Notes under the pieces: model-generated | The model's input: the letters and a program-made list of their open reading frames with translations, nothing else | Told to the model about the DNA's origin: nothing | The model's database searches: none | Part shown: in pieces, positions 23,804 through 54,170 of the stretch | Layout of the letters: every line of letters begins with the position of its first letter | How positions within the stretch are numbered: position 1 is the stretch's first letter | Made by a program: the position numbers and the translations under genes | From: Seriola aureovittata | Taxonomy: Eukaryota; Chordata; Actinopteri; Carangiformes; Carangidae | Reading direction: 5' to 3' | Assembly: GCF_021018895.1 (NCBI RefSeq) | Contig: NC_079378.1 | Span: 12,902,501-12,966,500, forward strand | Length of the DNA: 64,000 nucleotides

Positions 23804-26800
23804 AGTGACAGCTCTTGTGTGCATATATCTCGTGTGAATATATGTGTGTCTGGAGATGTTTGAGCCTTGAATAACCTCAGCATAACCCTAAAACCCCGGC
23901 ATGGCCAATAAAAGCAAGTTACAACTGTCCAGTGAAGCTTTACCTGACCCTGTCCCTCTGTTCCCATGAGGAGAAATTCACTGCCATGGTCTGGCTGTTT
24001 TGTTTTCCATCTTGTAAACACCCAATCTGTAATTCATCAGTATTGTTTCAAAGTGATACATCCACTGTGGTTAATTACTGGCAGGTCCAATATACTGAAA
24101 CTCAGCAACTACTGGAGTGATTTTCATGCAATTTGATATTGATACCTTAGGGATGGGTGACATATCTAAACTTAATCTCATAATATCAACAAGAATATTT
24201 TTCCCAGAACAATACACAGTATAACATCTCTGACGGGTGTGGTGATATCACACAGCGTACTGGAGTAAACCTGCATATCGCAAGGTTAGTAATTCAATAG
24301 GACAACAACATTTTGTGTAATAATAACACCATGTAGGATTAGACCAACATGTTGCCACAGAAAGTCAGTATGTGATAATATCAGTTAGAATATTTGTGGT
24401 GTCTATGTTATTAGTGTCCCCTGCTCCTTCCACTAGCACCATAAACCAGCTTGCATCCAAAATGTAGCTCACATTTTAACCAAAGTTACAGAAGACGGAT
24501 TTCCAGATTAATTCAATGTTAGTTTTGAATGTTGGATTTCCATTAAATTTGCTGCTGATTTATGCATAATTTATGAATCTTCCGTTTTTTTGTTTTTTTT
24601 GGTGACCTGCTTCTCTTTCCTGTGGTTCCATCATCAGGCCAAACGTTTCCAACTATGTTTTGCTGATTGAATCTACTGACATTTCGACTAGCGCCACCCT
24701 CAACTCAAAATGTCAGCTACACTCACATAATCTGATCGCTATATGATTGCTATGAAATTTGATTATCCAAAGAGTGAAACCTGATTTCAATGACCCCACT
24801 GCCTTTCCTGGAGAACCGCCCTCATAATGAACTTCACATCTTCAGTCCAAATAGCATAAACGTCAGTACGTTTGCTCCAACCATGACGTTGGATTTTCAG
24901 GGTGTAATTGGACATTGGTCAGACTGTTGGTCTTGTTAAAATACAGTTGGCTGCAAAATCCTTGAATTTTTCCAGCCTTTTCAAAAACCTGTTACATTTT
25001 CAAAACCCACAGGGTATCAGGTAAAACGCATTTGCTCTTTACCATATGAAGAAATTTTTTTATTTTTTTTCCCGGTATGTAAATACAGGTCTGCGTCACA
25101 TCTAAATGAGACAGTCATCAGTACAAGCTGCTCAAACGTGCTAAAATTGAGAGGTTCAGCTGTTGATAAAGCTCAGTGAGGTTGCCAGATTCATCTTAAC
25201 TTTGTATTAACATTTAAGCTGGTGTTAAAGTTTATGATCTTCAGATTGTTATCAAAAGGGAATTTGAAGTGAAGTTTATTTTGGAGGATCCAGTATGAAC
25301 TGCGTGTGAGCAGACTGATGAGTAAGCCTCTCTTTGCGTCTGCTGAACTGAAACCTTCTATCATAAGTCAAAAGATACAAAAACTGGATATACAAGGAGC
25401 AGCATTCTTTGCACTTTACCGAAAGCCAAAGGCTCACTGTCCGCAGTGGACAAAACTGCTCCTGCTTTATTCCACTATAATGAAATTCTGTTCCGGTTTG
25501 ACTGCTCACCAAACTGTGGATGAAGACATCGCAGCGACCACCCACTGCTGCTCATGTATCGTACAGGAACAAACTGTACACACAGGCCATGTTTGTCTGC
25601 TGCTGACAGATGGAGTGACAAAGGGGGAAAAAGTAAGAAGAAGAGAAGAGAGAAAGAAAGAAAGAAAGAATCTAAGATCCAGCCCTGCATCTTTATCCTC
25701 ACTCGCTGATATTAGATTGACGTTAAATGACTCATCTAAATTCATAATCGAACATGTCTGGCTTGCACCACATTATGCAAGAGTTTTAATACACCCTTCT
25801 TCTCAGGCTGAATCACAAAGAGGAGCTGTGTTACAGAACCGCCTCCCGTCGCAGCCAAAGATTCACTAAGGTTGCCAAGATAACATCCTTGTGAAGATAT
25901 GGTTACTGATGGAAAATCACACAGGAAGTGGTCAGTGAAGACGGTCAAACACATGTTTTATGACCGTTCTTTTCTTATGAAAGTCTGTCACCTCTTTTAG
26001 AATTGCAACGATTTCTGGATATTGGAGCTGCATTGAGCAACTCCTCTGAAGGTTTTGGATCTGTTGCAGTTAGAAGTAACTGGAATGAGATTCAAATTCC
26101 CGAAGACGCTTTAGAGATGTGGTGGAGGATCGCTGTTGGTTTTGGGCATGTGCAATTAATTTCTGTTTTTGGCTTGTTCGTATGTGATCAGACAAGCAGA
26201 TCAGCGTTTCTCAATGGCAAGTCTGTAGGGTGTCTCCAACCACAGTGAATGTGCTGCTTGGTTACTTTTATGAAACTCTACCAAACACATTTGATATTTT
26301 ATTTGTATATCAACTGAAAGAAAAAAATTTAAACATCAGCAGCTAAGATACTCGTTTTACTTTAAGTGCCTTGTATGTCAGGCTCCAAAAAAATGCTGAA
26401 GCTGCTACTTAGTATTTCACCAGACGTCCCCAACCTGGTGAAAGCTCATAAGTAAACTGAACTCACATCCTACTGCTGCACAGATGGAGTTTTTGGATGT
26501 GTTAGAGCGTTGTTTGTACTGCACTTTGGCACAGTTGTTTCCCTATTTGATTCATTCTGATATCATTTTATTGCATCTACATTGGACTTCCTGTTTACTT
26601 TCAGTATTGATTTAGCCTTTAGTTTTTATAATGTTTAATTTAATTTAAAATAAATGTTTATTTTGAGATTACAGTCTGTGTTTGTATTCCTCATACTGTG
26701 TATAGTTGCATTAAAAAAGCACAAGTGTGCTCTGCTTGATGTCAAACAAGATGAAGGCCTGGCGATTTTTGGTGACTTCTCTACACCTCAGCATCGTGCC

Positions 26801-26990
26801 ACGATCTTCTGACGAATAAGACGCTGACTGAAACCCGTTACTGAATCTGTAAGAGCCCGTATTCGTTCCCGGCTGTTTCAGTCTCAATACAGCAGTGCCA
26901 TTAAGCAGCTTTAAAACCTTAACTTAGCAAAAGGGATGCCTTCTTGTTTCATCGTCTGGCTCGTACAGCTCTGCTGGTCACAGACACAAG
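23804..26990. other. intergenic stretch, no gene seen
   Basis: AT-rich with a purine tract at 25628-25670 ((GAAA)n at its end) and relics of dispersed family B. A 187-codon frame at 25306-25869 has no recognisable domain and unremarkable composition. Confidence 0.55.
24590..24880 (-). repeat. dispersed repeat family B, copy 1 (degenerate, inverted)
   Basis: CCATCATCAGGCCAAACGTT, CTAGCGCCACCCTCAACTCA and ATTGCTATGAAATTTGATT parallel, in reverse, the family copies at 35300-35740 and 54680-55110. Highly diverged and non-coding. Confidence 0.4.
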
Positions 26991-26999
26991 CGACACAGA

Positions 27000-27960
27000 C
27001 TCACACATCAGTAGTCTAAACGCATATTACAGGCTTGTTATCCCCCCTCGGCCATAACACTGGTGCCTCTACTAAAGCCCCTGACGCTTCGACGAGGCAT
27101 CGCGGATCAGGACTGAGTGGTTTGAATCTCGGACTCTTGAGCCACCGAGTGACACATCCCCATCCCTGTCCTTTGATTTCCCTTTCCACAACAGCAGTTA
27201 CACCCCACATCTCCTTCCCTGATTCCTCGCTGTGACTCAAAGTTGCTCTGAGGCTTCCTTATTGCCTCTCAAAAGCCATATTTTAAACCATATTCACCGT
27301 TTTCCTCAGTGGGGCAGGGGTGGCGGCGGGTGGATTGGTGGGGGTTGTGGAAGAGTAGAGCGGGAAGGGAGGGAAAAGCTCCCCAGATGAAAATCCTAAA
27401 TCAGTATGCCCTGCCGTTGCAGCTGAGGCCTCGGCGGGGATTGCATTTAATTTATTCTCCTAAGCCTGGGAATCAGGCCATCAAAAGGAACCAAACTATC
27501 AGGTTTCCTGCACTAAATGGCCCAACAGTGTGATGTGGCCAGCCTGGGATCCGACTTAACCCTTTCGAGGTGGCAGGCGAACGTCAGAGGCAGTAACCTT
27601 CCTTGTCCGGACTAATTCATCTCCTGACGCTCTGAAGCTGCGTGGCACGGAGGCACTCAAGCTCAGCGAGGACTGAAGGGGACACAGTGGGACAGGGGGG
27701 GGTGGCACCCCCTCCCCGTGTTTGGTAGATGTTGGATATCCCCTCTTTAGCCTTGTTTAATGGTCTCGAATCATGGGATTAAGGGACACAGGCTCACAGA
27801 GGCCATAGGAGAACAGCCTCGCTTCCTTTTCAGTATAACCTGTTGAAAATGCCAGCCCAGTTTCTCCAGGAATGCTCATTGGATTATTCAGCGTGGTCCA
27901 TCCTGTGCCAATTCAGCACTGAGCAGGATGCAGTCTTCTCTTTGTGCAGCGAGGCAACAG
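27000..27960. promoter_or_regulatory. candidate conserved non-coding block (nearly 1 kb)
   Basis: A repeat-poor, relatively GC-rich stretch inside AT-rich surroundings. Segments include GATTGCATTTAATTTATTCT, GGGAATCAGGCCATCAAAAG, TCCGGACTAATTCATCTCC and GGATATCCCCTCTTTAGCC. There are several short frames but none with a known domain or splice-consistent partner. This is the best candidate enhancer-sized block in the left half by texture. Confidence 0.38.
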
Positions 27961-30900
27961 AGTAAGAACATTGAGGTCAGGGTGGTGGATGAGTATAAAA
28001 AGCAGTCCTCTCTGCACCTCAATATTTATGTCAATTTCAACAATCAACGCCAAATACATGAAGTAGTGTCTCCTTTATGTTGGGGTGTAGAACATAGTGG
28101 TGTCAGGGTGGAGGATGGGCGTGTATCTGTCATATCCCGTTACAGACCTTTTTAGCATAAGCATTTTTAAAAACCACATTTCCCTGACTTTATTAACAAT
28201 ACAGATACTGCACAGATAATGTAAAATAATTTTTTTTTAAAACCTCGTTGAATATACTCTGGGTTTTGTTCTCATACAGATATTATGTCTTTCATAGACA
28301 GTTGCTGTTGGATTTCTTTTTTTTTTTTTCTTGTTTGTTTGTTTTAACTATTCCCATGATTCCCTGGCCTCCTTTTTCTCCATTATCCATTCGTGGGCAG
28401 CGGACACAAGTTTTGAAGACAGCACTGACATATCACCTCCTCATTTAGCCAGACAGCTAAACAATGAGCTGAAAACTCTTGAAAGCTGCAGTGAGCTGTA
28501 TGAGCAACCTCTCTCACATTAGACCGTCACTTGATAGGCTACATTGTTATTATGAGAAATATTGAATATAGCCTCTATAACCACATTTTAATTGCCCAAC
28601 ACTAACAATTGTTTTTGCCTCAACCAACTTTAACCTCAGTTGTGTGTAATGTTGCAGAAAGAGATGATTCATAGCAGCTGAGAAGTCGGTTTCAAATCTT
28701 AAGCATTTCTCTTAAACACTGAACGACTGAATGAGCAATAATCAAAGTTAAACTCGATGAAAATGATGATTTAGTACATTTTATTTATACTGCACTTTTC
28801 TTAGTACTCAAAGATGCTTTACATAAAAAGATCCAGAGATAATATACAGTATTTAAGATACTTAAATGTTGAGAGATTGTAGCAGTCGCAGATGTGTTCA
28901 CAGAGGAGTTTTAATTCAAACTTTCAAACAGAGAATAGTTTGTTCACGTAGAACCCTCTCACCTACGAATGTGGTTGTGAAAATATGTTTTCAGGGCCTT
29001 TAAAGAGGCTGGCATTGAAAGTTAAAAAATATAATTGAACGTGATCGTGGTTTCGCGAAATCAGCCAAAATCAACGTTGTGTCTGGTGATAGGGTTGGAA
29101 AAACGCAGAGGGAAATCTTACGCGCCAGGAACAGATTACATTCACATTTCAACATCTGGAAGACACAGATGCTGACACAAATTTACATTTACTGTTGAGG
29201 GGGATTCAACTGATGAGCTTCATTTATTTATTCATTTATGTTATTTAGAATTTAATTATTTTTTATGAAGGTACAATTGCAGTACGTGTGGACCTCTACC
29301 AATGTTGTGGAACCTTTTGTAATGTTATATAAAAAAAAAAAATTGAAATCTCCAGAGCAGCAGAAAGATGACTCTTTTTTTATTACAACCACAGCTTCTT
29401 TAGAAAATCCAATGAAAAGTGCTGTACAGTTTTTAACTGAGATGAGATTCACCCATGATGCCATGTTGGCAGGCAGCTGTGGACATGAGGAAAGGGAAAT
29501 ACGAGACAGAGGAGGTGAAAGGAAAACGTCTTAGCCAGTAGGGTTTGCAGTTTTTCTCTGCTTAAGCGTTTGACACAATCTGACCTGTCCTCATGTGGTT
29601 AGACCGGGCTCAACCGGTAACGCCGAAGAAACTCAAACCTACACTGTAGATGATTCATTCTGGTTGAATCAGGTCCACTTTGAGCCCAGATTCCACGGTT
29701 TCCCAAAATAACTGATTTGGGTCACATGAGGTCAGATCCAATATTTTCTCTTCCTTATGTGTAAATCCATCACTTGAGTTCTTGGAAATTATCGAATTTC
29801 TCGTTGCGACTATGTCCTCGACCACATGAAACCCGGCTCTGACCAGAAACAACCAAAGGCTACTGTTTAACTGTTGCTGAGAAGCACAAAACGTCAACCA
29901 CGCTCACAAATATACTTCACAGAGGCTTTATTTTCTGCGCGGCTTGAAAACCAGTGTCACCGCAGAGGGATTAGGAGGTTTTTATTAACTTATTCTAACA
30001 TGAGGAGTAGTCTGGGGCACAGGTTTCCCATAGCAAAGGTCCTGAGACCTTTTGGGGTGGGGGTGGGGGGTCACCTTACGGGTTAAAGGAGACATAAGCT
30101 GTGTCCCAGTTCAACGCAACATACTGATTCTTCTGTTTGGACTGGAAAAATTACAAAACTTTGATATTTGAGTTTGATTTTTGAATTTTCTGTTTGATTT
30201 TTCCACAAGAGGAAAAGGAGGAGCTACTTATGGCTATGGATAAATAAAAAACGTCCATGGTGGTGACTCAGCACCAGGAAGATCTGAGAACAGAAAAATA
30301 AATATCAATATTTTTGAGAAAACCCTTCGCTCTCCTTTTGTGAGGTTCACTTTGATTGACGTCCTTTGTTGTTCATTCGGTACAATTTCCTGTTAATACC
30401 AACCAAAACACGGTGTATTATTATTATTCCACTTGAACCAAAATCATCAGAAATGACCCTCGTGCTCTTGATGAGGTCCAATCCTGAACATCTGAATTCT
30501 CAGTTGTGTTGTTTTTATTTCTACATTTTTCTGCGTGTTTAATGGAGGATTGAGATACCTGTACGTGCCCTATATGATCTGTTGTGTAGTTTGTGACACA
30601 TTTCTTGTTATGTTTATTTTGCCTCGAAAAACATATTTTTTTCTTCAGAGACTTATAATACATTAGAAACGTTTAACTCAAATAAAGGCATTTGCAATAT
30701 TATGCTGCACACAGCTGTGCATTATCACAAGAAAGGCCTATATATCATTATTTAATCATATTTTTTCAGTATTGGAATTTTCTCTTTTAAAAATGGCTCT
30801 ATGTTACTTTTTGATGCCAATTTTCTAGAATAATGAAAGTGGTAAACTGTCAAAACAACATAAAGCCGCTTGGCCTTTTCTTCGACCCACACAATCTCCT

Positions 30901-31180
30901 GCTACATACCGTCCCTTGTGTTCAGCAGCGAGCTCAGCACCAACACTCGTCCGAAACCAGTAGCAGTTGGAAGCAGACTGCTGTTGTTATCAGGCTCCAG
31001 TCGGGACTCACGGCCATAAAGAAGATAATATTACTTTCTTCTTATGAACACACTGGAAAGCGAGGCAGATCTCTGATGACCAGCTCCTTACCCCTCATCT
31101 CCTCTCCTCCTTGATCTTCCCCCACTGTTTGCTTTACTTTATTTTCTGTTTTTTCTCCCCCCTCCCCCTGTAATTTTTTC
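27960..31180. other. intergenic stretch, no gene seen
   Basis: AT-rich DNA with T-runs (28318-28329), a G-rich run GGGGTGGGGGTGGGGGG at about 30054-30071 that could form a quadruplex, and otherwise nothing I can name. Confidence 0.6.
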
Positions 31181-31610
31181 GTGCAAAGAATAAAATTTCA
31201 TCTGCGCGGGCTCTGGGAAAGGCGGCCCTCGGATTGGCCCTTGCCCGTACAGATGCTTTGAATTTACGGGGCTTTTCTGCCTGCGAGGGGAAGCAGAGAG
31301 AGGGATGGTGGGATGGATGATGGGATGGAGGGAAAGCAATGGGAGGGGTTGAAGGGGGGTGGGGGGTGGGGGGGCGAGTGAAACCTGCCTGTATTTCCTG
31401 GGGATTAGGCGTCAGATGGGCGCCCTCAGAGGAGGTCTCAGGTCCCGGCCTCCCTGGATGGCTGGGAAACTGACCCCCCTCTGACTCCATGCTCTCCCGT
31501 GTACCCTGCCAGTGTGTAGCCCCAGGCCAGGACTGAGGCCTGGGCTCTGTCTGATGACCAGGCAGGCCCGCTGCCGCCCGAACCTGCCATGGACTTTACA
31601 TATTAAACAC
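31180..31610. promoter_or_regulatory. candidate GC-rich regulatory block with G-quadruplex tract
   Basis: A local GC-rich island with CATCTGCGCGGGCTCTGGG and GCCCTCGGATTGGCCC, and an extreme G-rich run at 31341-31374 (runs of 4, 6, 6 and 7 G, giving at least four G-tracts). No splice signals or frame support a gene. It lies 3 kb beyond the macroh2a1 stop codon. Confidence 0.35.
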
Positions 31611-33042
31611 CATGTTTGTTCTTCAAAGGATAACTCCAGTTCAGAACTCCAGTTTCGCTTCTGATCATCATTTCTATCAGTTATTATATCCTTGTAATTA
31701 CCGAGATGTGCCAACACGGCAACATCACCGAAGGAAATCCAACAAGGCGAGGAACCCAAGTAGCCAGAGAAGATTGTCAAAGAAGTTGTTGGCTCGCCAA
31801 ACTTATCTGTAAGAGAAAATTAGGAAATGGACTTACAGTTCAGGTGCAGTCACTTTCAGTTTTACTTCCAGAAAAGTGGTTTAAATAGTCTGAATACATG
31901 ATCGGTTTGTTTCAAGATCATCTGAATTTGTTTGAGGGAAGTCACCACGTTCCTTCATCTGCTCAAACAACTTTGGTGGATTCAGTGTTCTCATAAGCGA
32001 GAGGATTAAGGGCCAAAACCAGAAAATCAGACTCAGAATTATCCTTGAACAACTTTAACTAATAACCCAAGACTTCATGGTTCATGATCTGAAGGTGAAA
32101 AAAGATCTTCAAAACACAGCAGATACAGCAACTTAAACTAAACACTAACATTGTGTCAGAATTAAGGTATTTCTTTGGTAACATTTATAAACGCAGGAGA
32201 AAAACATATATATACTTTTTTTTTTATGAGTAAATAGACTAAATGTTTATTTTTTGTCAATATTTTCTTCACTCGTGGATAAACTTCAATGTACTGTATA
32301 CATGGTCCACAAAACTACAGATTGGGCCTTTAAAGGCTAATATCCAACAGCTTGTATTTGTGGCCACAGAATGATGCTTTCATGAAGGATCTTGTTTGAT
32401 GAGTCAATGTTTGATGCAGTTTACACAAGTTCACTAGTAGCTAATTTTCTGATCATTTGTTTTACTGATCAAGGAAGAGGTTAAAGCAGCAATCATCAAT
32501 ATTTTTAGATTAACAGCAGCTAGCTGACAACTTGTATGTGAAAACGTTGCTTGTAGTGGTGAATCAGGATGTAAGGAGCTGGTGGAGGCTAAAAGCAGAG
32601 CTAAAAGGAGATTGAATCTTCTTTATATTTTATTATTTTCTGAGGTCTTGTCTGTTTTTCTGGCCTAAATATGAGACGTCTGGAGTTTACTTCCTTGTGT
32701 TCCATCTTTTGGAGGGTGTATGTAAAACGGTGAGAATTAGTGTGTCATCAATGGGGAAGTACCAGTTGGGCAACAATGGCTTGCTTAGTTGTCCCAAGCC
32801 ATAGTTAAAAAGGTAAAGCTGTGACCCCTAAAATTTAAAATTTAAATGATAGCTCATCAGAAAGTCCTCACATTGAAACCACTTTGTTTCCTCACTGTGA
32901 GACCATTTGGTCGTCGTAGATACGGCACAGAAACACACATGCCTGTAGAGCTGTCGGCTGAGCTGGGGATCCTGAGGCTTTGACTATGACTTTAAATGTA
33001 AAATGTCGCTCTGCCATTTGTTCTGCCACACTTCAAATTATG

Positions 33043-33044
<2 letters not shown>

Positions 33045-33085
<41 letters not shown>
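33045..33085. repeat. (CA)20 microsatellite
   Basis: A pure CA tract of about 41 bp followed by T5. Confidence 0.97.
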
Positions 33086-33087
<2 letters not shown>

Positions 33088-33447
33088 TTTTAATTTCATG
33101 AGGCTCACAGACTCTGGCAGTATCTTGAAGGCTTTGAAACACAAAGTGATGTCATAATTTCAAGTGGAACAAAATTATGTTTTTAAAGGTATTTTATTAC
33201 CGGAGTGTGTACAGACCTTTTGTAGAATCATCAATTGTAGTAATTCTTTAGAAAGCATTTTACATTTTTTTTCATAAGAAAGTTAGACTGTTGAAAAATC
33301 CAAATGCAGCAGAGCAGTCGGGGTTCCTTGTATATGTCCGTCAATCTCAATTCAAATCCAACTCAAATCGACCAGTGTCTGTGTGAGGAGGCCTGCTGCT
33401 GCAAAGAAAATGGCTGAGTGGAGAAATCCAATTCTTGATTACAGGGA

Positions 33448-33459
33448 GCCATCTAGTGG
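33448..33459 (-). promoter_or_regulatory. candidate CTCF-binding site
   Basis: On the minus strand CCACTAGATGGC matches every position of the vertebrate CTCF core consensus CCASYAGRKGGC. It lies 1.2 kb beyond the macroh2a1 stop codon, at the border with the gene desert. The motif may occur by chance or come from a repeat; binding is inferred. Confidence 0.35.
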
Positions 33460-34217
33460 TAGCTGAATGAAAGAGAATGAAACCAAAACCAACAGCAGAG
33501 CCTCTACTTCCACCAAAAATGAGTACATTAGTTTTATGGCTTAACAAAGACAAAACACGCAAAAAAAAAAAAAAAACTCTTACAGTTTTTTTTCTTTCAA
33601 ATCACCATAGCCTTTTAGAATCAGTGTGGAAATTAAAATAGAAATAAAAATCTAATCTATGTTACAGTCCAATATTTTGCTATAACATTTCACAAATACT
33701 CCATCTATATAATCACTGATAGGAACACACAATATAAACCAAGTGCCCTGCAAAAACCTTCATTCTCCAATTTCACCATTTCATGTCATAAATAGATTTT
33801 TTTGTACCGTAAATGACAACCAGCAGGTTTTCAGTCTACAGTATGAACTCAAGGCACTAGAACCAGGAGTATATAACATGAGTATTTATATTTCAATTCT
33901 TCTTTTTTTTTAATTTTTTTTTTGGGAAATTTAAGGTCTCTGCAGCACACTAAGAAAACGTTTTTTGCCCATGTAAACAAAGGCAAAAAGGGGAATATGC
34001 AACACACAACACAAAAACAAAATCTCATTCCATAATTCTGTTACATTAGTCTCCTGAAAACCAAAGCTGAGCAAACTCAACTTTCCTTTATGCTTTACCT
34101 TTTCAGTATACAGTACTATTAACAACAGAGATGTTCCAAAACGCAGAATTTATACCAAAAAATACACATAATTAAGTGTCTTGTGTTTTTGAGCTCAAAA
34201 GTAAGAGAATAGCTGTC

Positions 34218-34642
34218 TTTATTATCTTTACTGCCATTACATGCATTAACCCGTATTCATCGGACTTCTCTGGAAGCCATGTAATTGAGGTGTAGCTATC
34301 TCTCACAACATCTTTTTTTTTTTTTTTAATAATGAAAACTAAATTTTAAAGTGAGTCTTCTCACCTGTTGAATCTGTTTTGTGTGCCACTGTTTGTATTA
34401 AAAGACTGTATAATGAACAGTGCACGTTTACATTTAAATGCCAGAGGAGACAAGTAAATAAGAAATTTAAAACAATATAGGAAAAATACAAACATAATGC
34501 AAAAACAAGTTCCCGGCCTTTAGAAAGATTCTTCTTCTCTTCATATTTAACAAATCACTAGTAATCACCTTCCTATTTCCTTGAAGGAAAAAACAGGGTG
34601 GGGAAAAAAAACGGAACAAGGAGGAGAATACTCCAAACTCTT
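34218..34642 (-). other. macroh2a1: probable macroh2a1 3' UTR with candidate poly(A) signal
   Basis: The sequence after the stop codon is AT-rich and non-coding. The first canonical AATAAA in the minus sense is at 34223-34218 (TTTATT on the plus strand), giving a 3' UTR of about 0.4 kb. Further AT-rich sequence continues to about 33580, and mammalian macroH2A1 3' UTRs can be longer, so the true end may lie further left. This is inferred from sequence signals only. Confidence 0.45.
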
Positions 34643-51975
<17,333 letters not shown>

Positions 51976-52004
51976 GGTGCTGAGACCGCTACCAGTGTCA
52001 GGCT

Positions 52005-54170
52005 CTGCAGGAACACATCAACCATGATCCATGAATTAATCTGACTATTACTGATTTTCTTTCTTTCTTACAGTTTTATGGTGAAACAAACACTTAATAA
52101 GAATTCATTATGAAGTATGTGGAAAAATGCTTTTTTTGAAAATGCAAATCCCAAACTGAGGCAATGAAGAAAAAGACCTTCCCAACTTTTTTCTCCAATT
52201 TGCCCCATTGAAATTTTCCTCTTGCGTAAGAGAGCCTCCACAGGAAGTCACAATTCAAACAAAAGAGTGAAATAAACAAACTATCTCCCAAAAACCAGTT
52301 AAACTAAGGGACAAAGCTCACGTCTTCCTTCTGATCAGTCCTCTCACAAGGACAGGCTGGATATCACTGAATAATTTGAAAACATCAATAATAACACTGG
52401 AAATATACTGAGCTTGTACTTTCTCTCTTTACTGAATGGAAACACTGACAGGTTACATTGGTGTCAGCATGACATGGACATAATTAATTTTTCTAAACAA
52501 CAAATGACAATACATTTTAAATCTTATGTTTTTTAAGGTTTGACAACTTAAAACTGATGTAAACCAAAGCTGATACAGTCCTGATACAGTATGCTTTACA
52601 CCCAGCTCTTCCCCCTTGTTACACATGTTAATAAAAACTATTAGTATACAGCTTTTATTCATACATCTTAATTTATTTTAATTCAATTCTTGTTAATCAC
52701 CATCTTTAAAGACATCCAGCAGTTAATTCTCAGCTTTCATTCCCTTAATACCTACAAATCCCCCTGATGCATCTATAAAAATGTCAGTTTCAAAATTTAC
52801 TTTACCATATTTAAGTATGTTTTAATACAAATTGTGGTTTGGATTGGGTTGTGCTTTGGTGCACCTGGGTCTAACTAAATACTGAAGGCAAGGCTTTCAC
52901 TGGAACATCAAAGAGTCCCTGCTTTATATCTTTCAATGTAAATCAATGTCCCTGTAACTGGGTCCCTTCTCCTGGTTTTATGGCCTGATATACACATAAA
53001 TAAAAATGGGATGTAGCCTCTGGTAACTATTTTTGTAAAATACCAAATAGAAATAAGCTGCAGGATATTATGGAAACCAAGAAATATCCTTAGACATAAC
53101 ACAAAGTGTTGCTGTTGCTAACTAACCCAAGGTGAGGGTGCACACACAATGTGCTGCTTCATGACAGGCATTCATTAAACATGTTGGTTGGTAATTACCC
53201 AAGATCCAAATCAGGCTTTTTGTGTGTTTTGTTTATATCACCCTCAGGCCAAAGAGCATCCTAAATGTCACACCAACTGTAGGAAAACATGGATTATAAT
53301 AAGAGCTGTACTGCTGTGGGATCAGCACCGCTGCAAACAGATATTTTACTAATAACACATTGCTGCCATCCTGGGTATGGTTCATGATTAAATGTAAGTA
53401 TGCACAGGGCTATGATTTTGGAGGTTAAACTCTAATAAAAACTCTAATATTCAAAGTCAGTCCCGTGGATAATTTCATAACGTGTAAACATGTTTGTAAT
53501 TGAAATTATTTTTTTTATTGTACCAGATGCAGACACCAATTAGCTGTCTGTTGCTGGCAATCAATTAGCCCCACCATAGGCCAGCTATTTCCTATACCTG
53601 CTTTAATGCAAGGATTTCTCACGCCACATCTCACCACATCAAATACAACGTTAACCGCGGCAATTACAACGTTATTGACCGGTAGACACACATAATTTCC
53701 GCTGCAACATCTGCAGCGTTTCTCCACTCCGGCCAGGTGTAGGTGCGTTTAACCGCCACACTGGACATTTATTACTGCTGGCCACTGACAAGACGGCGAT
53801 TTCCGCATGTCAACAGCCCGCCGGATGTCTCGTACAAGCAGCTGTGTTTTATCCACACACCGGGCGACTACACTAACAGCTAAAACCGAGCTGTCGGAAG
53901 ACCTGAGGACATTTTCCCGTTGAGGTCAGCGAGCTTTCGGGTAGAAATAACCCCGGTGGAGCGGCGGCAGCTGCCCGCTCCTCCTCCTCCTCCTCCTCCC
54001 CTCCCTGTTTGTCAGCTCCAGCAGCACGGTCTCCGCTCTCGGCCTCCATGCCAGAAAAGCACGAAATGGCAACGTTGACGGCTCAGTTCGGTGAACGGAG
54101 ACCTGCTCGCCCGACAAGGAGCCACCAAACTCGACCCGCAGTGGTGCGCACACCCGGTAGTTTACTTACA
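52005..54170 (-). other. macroh2a1: probable macroh2a1 first intron
   Basis: About 2.2 kb between the proposed non-coding exon 1 and exon 2. The left part is AT-rich and the right end (from 53690) merges into the CpG-rich region. No repeats of note and no embedded gene are seen. Confidence 0.5.

Larger units (their letters stand above)
31610..33560. other. intergenic stretch between GC-rich block and macroh2a1 3' end
   Basis: AT-rich and non-coding. It contains a (CA)20 at 33045-33085 and a site matching the CTCF core consensus at 33448-33459, listed separately. Confidence 0.6.

Noticed and set aside
25306..25869. 187-codon open frame, the longest in the window
   Set aside because: No recognisable domain, no compatible splice partners, a purine microsatellite inside it and composition typical of non-coding DNA. 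Length alone is not enough in a vertebrate desert.
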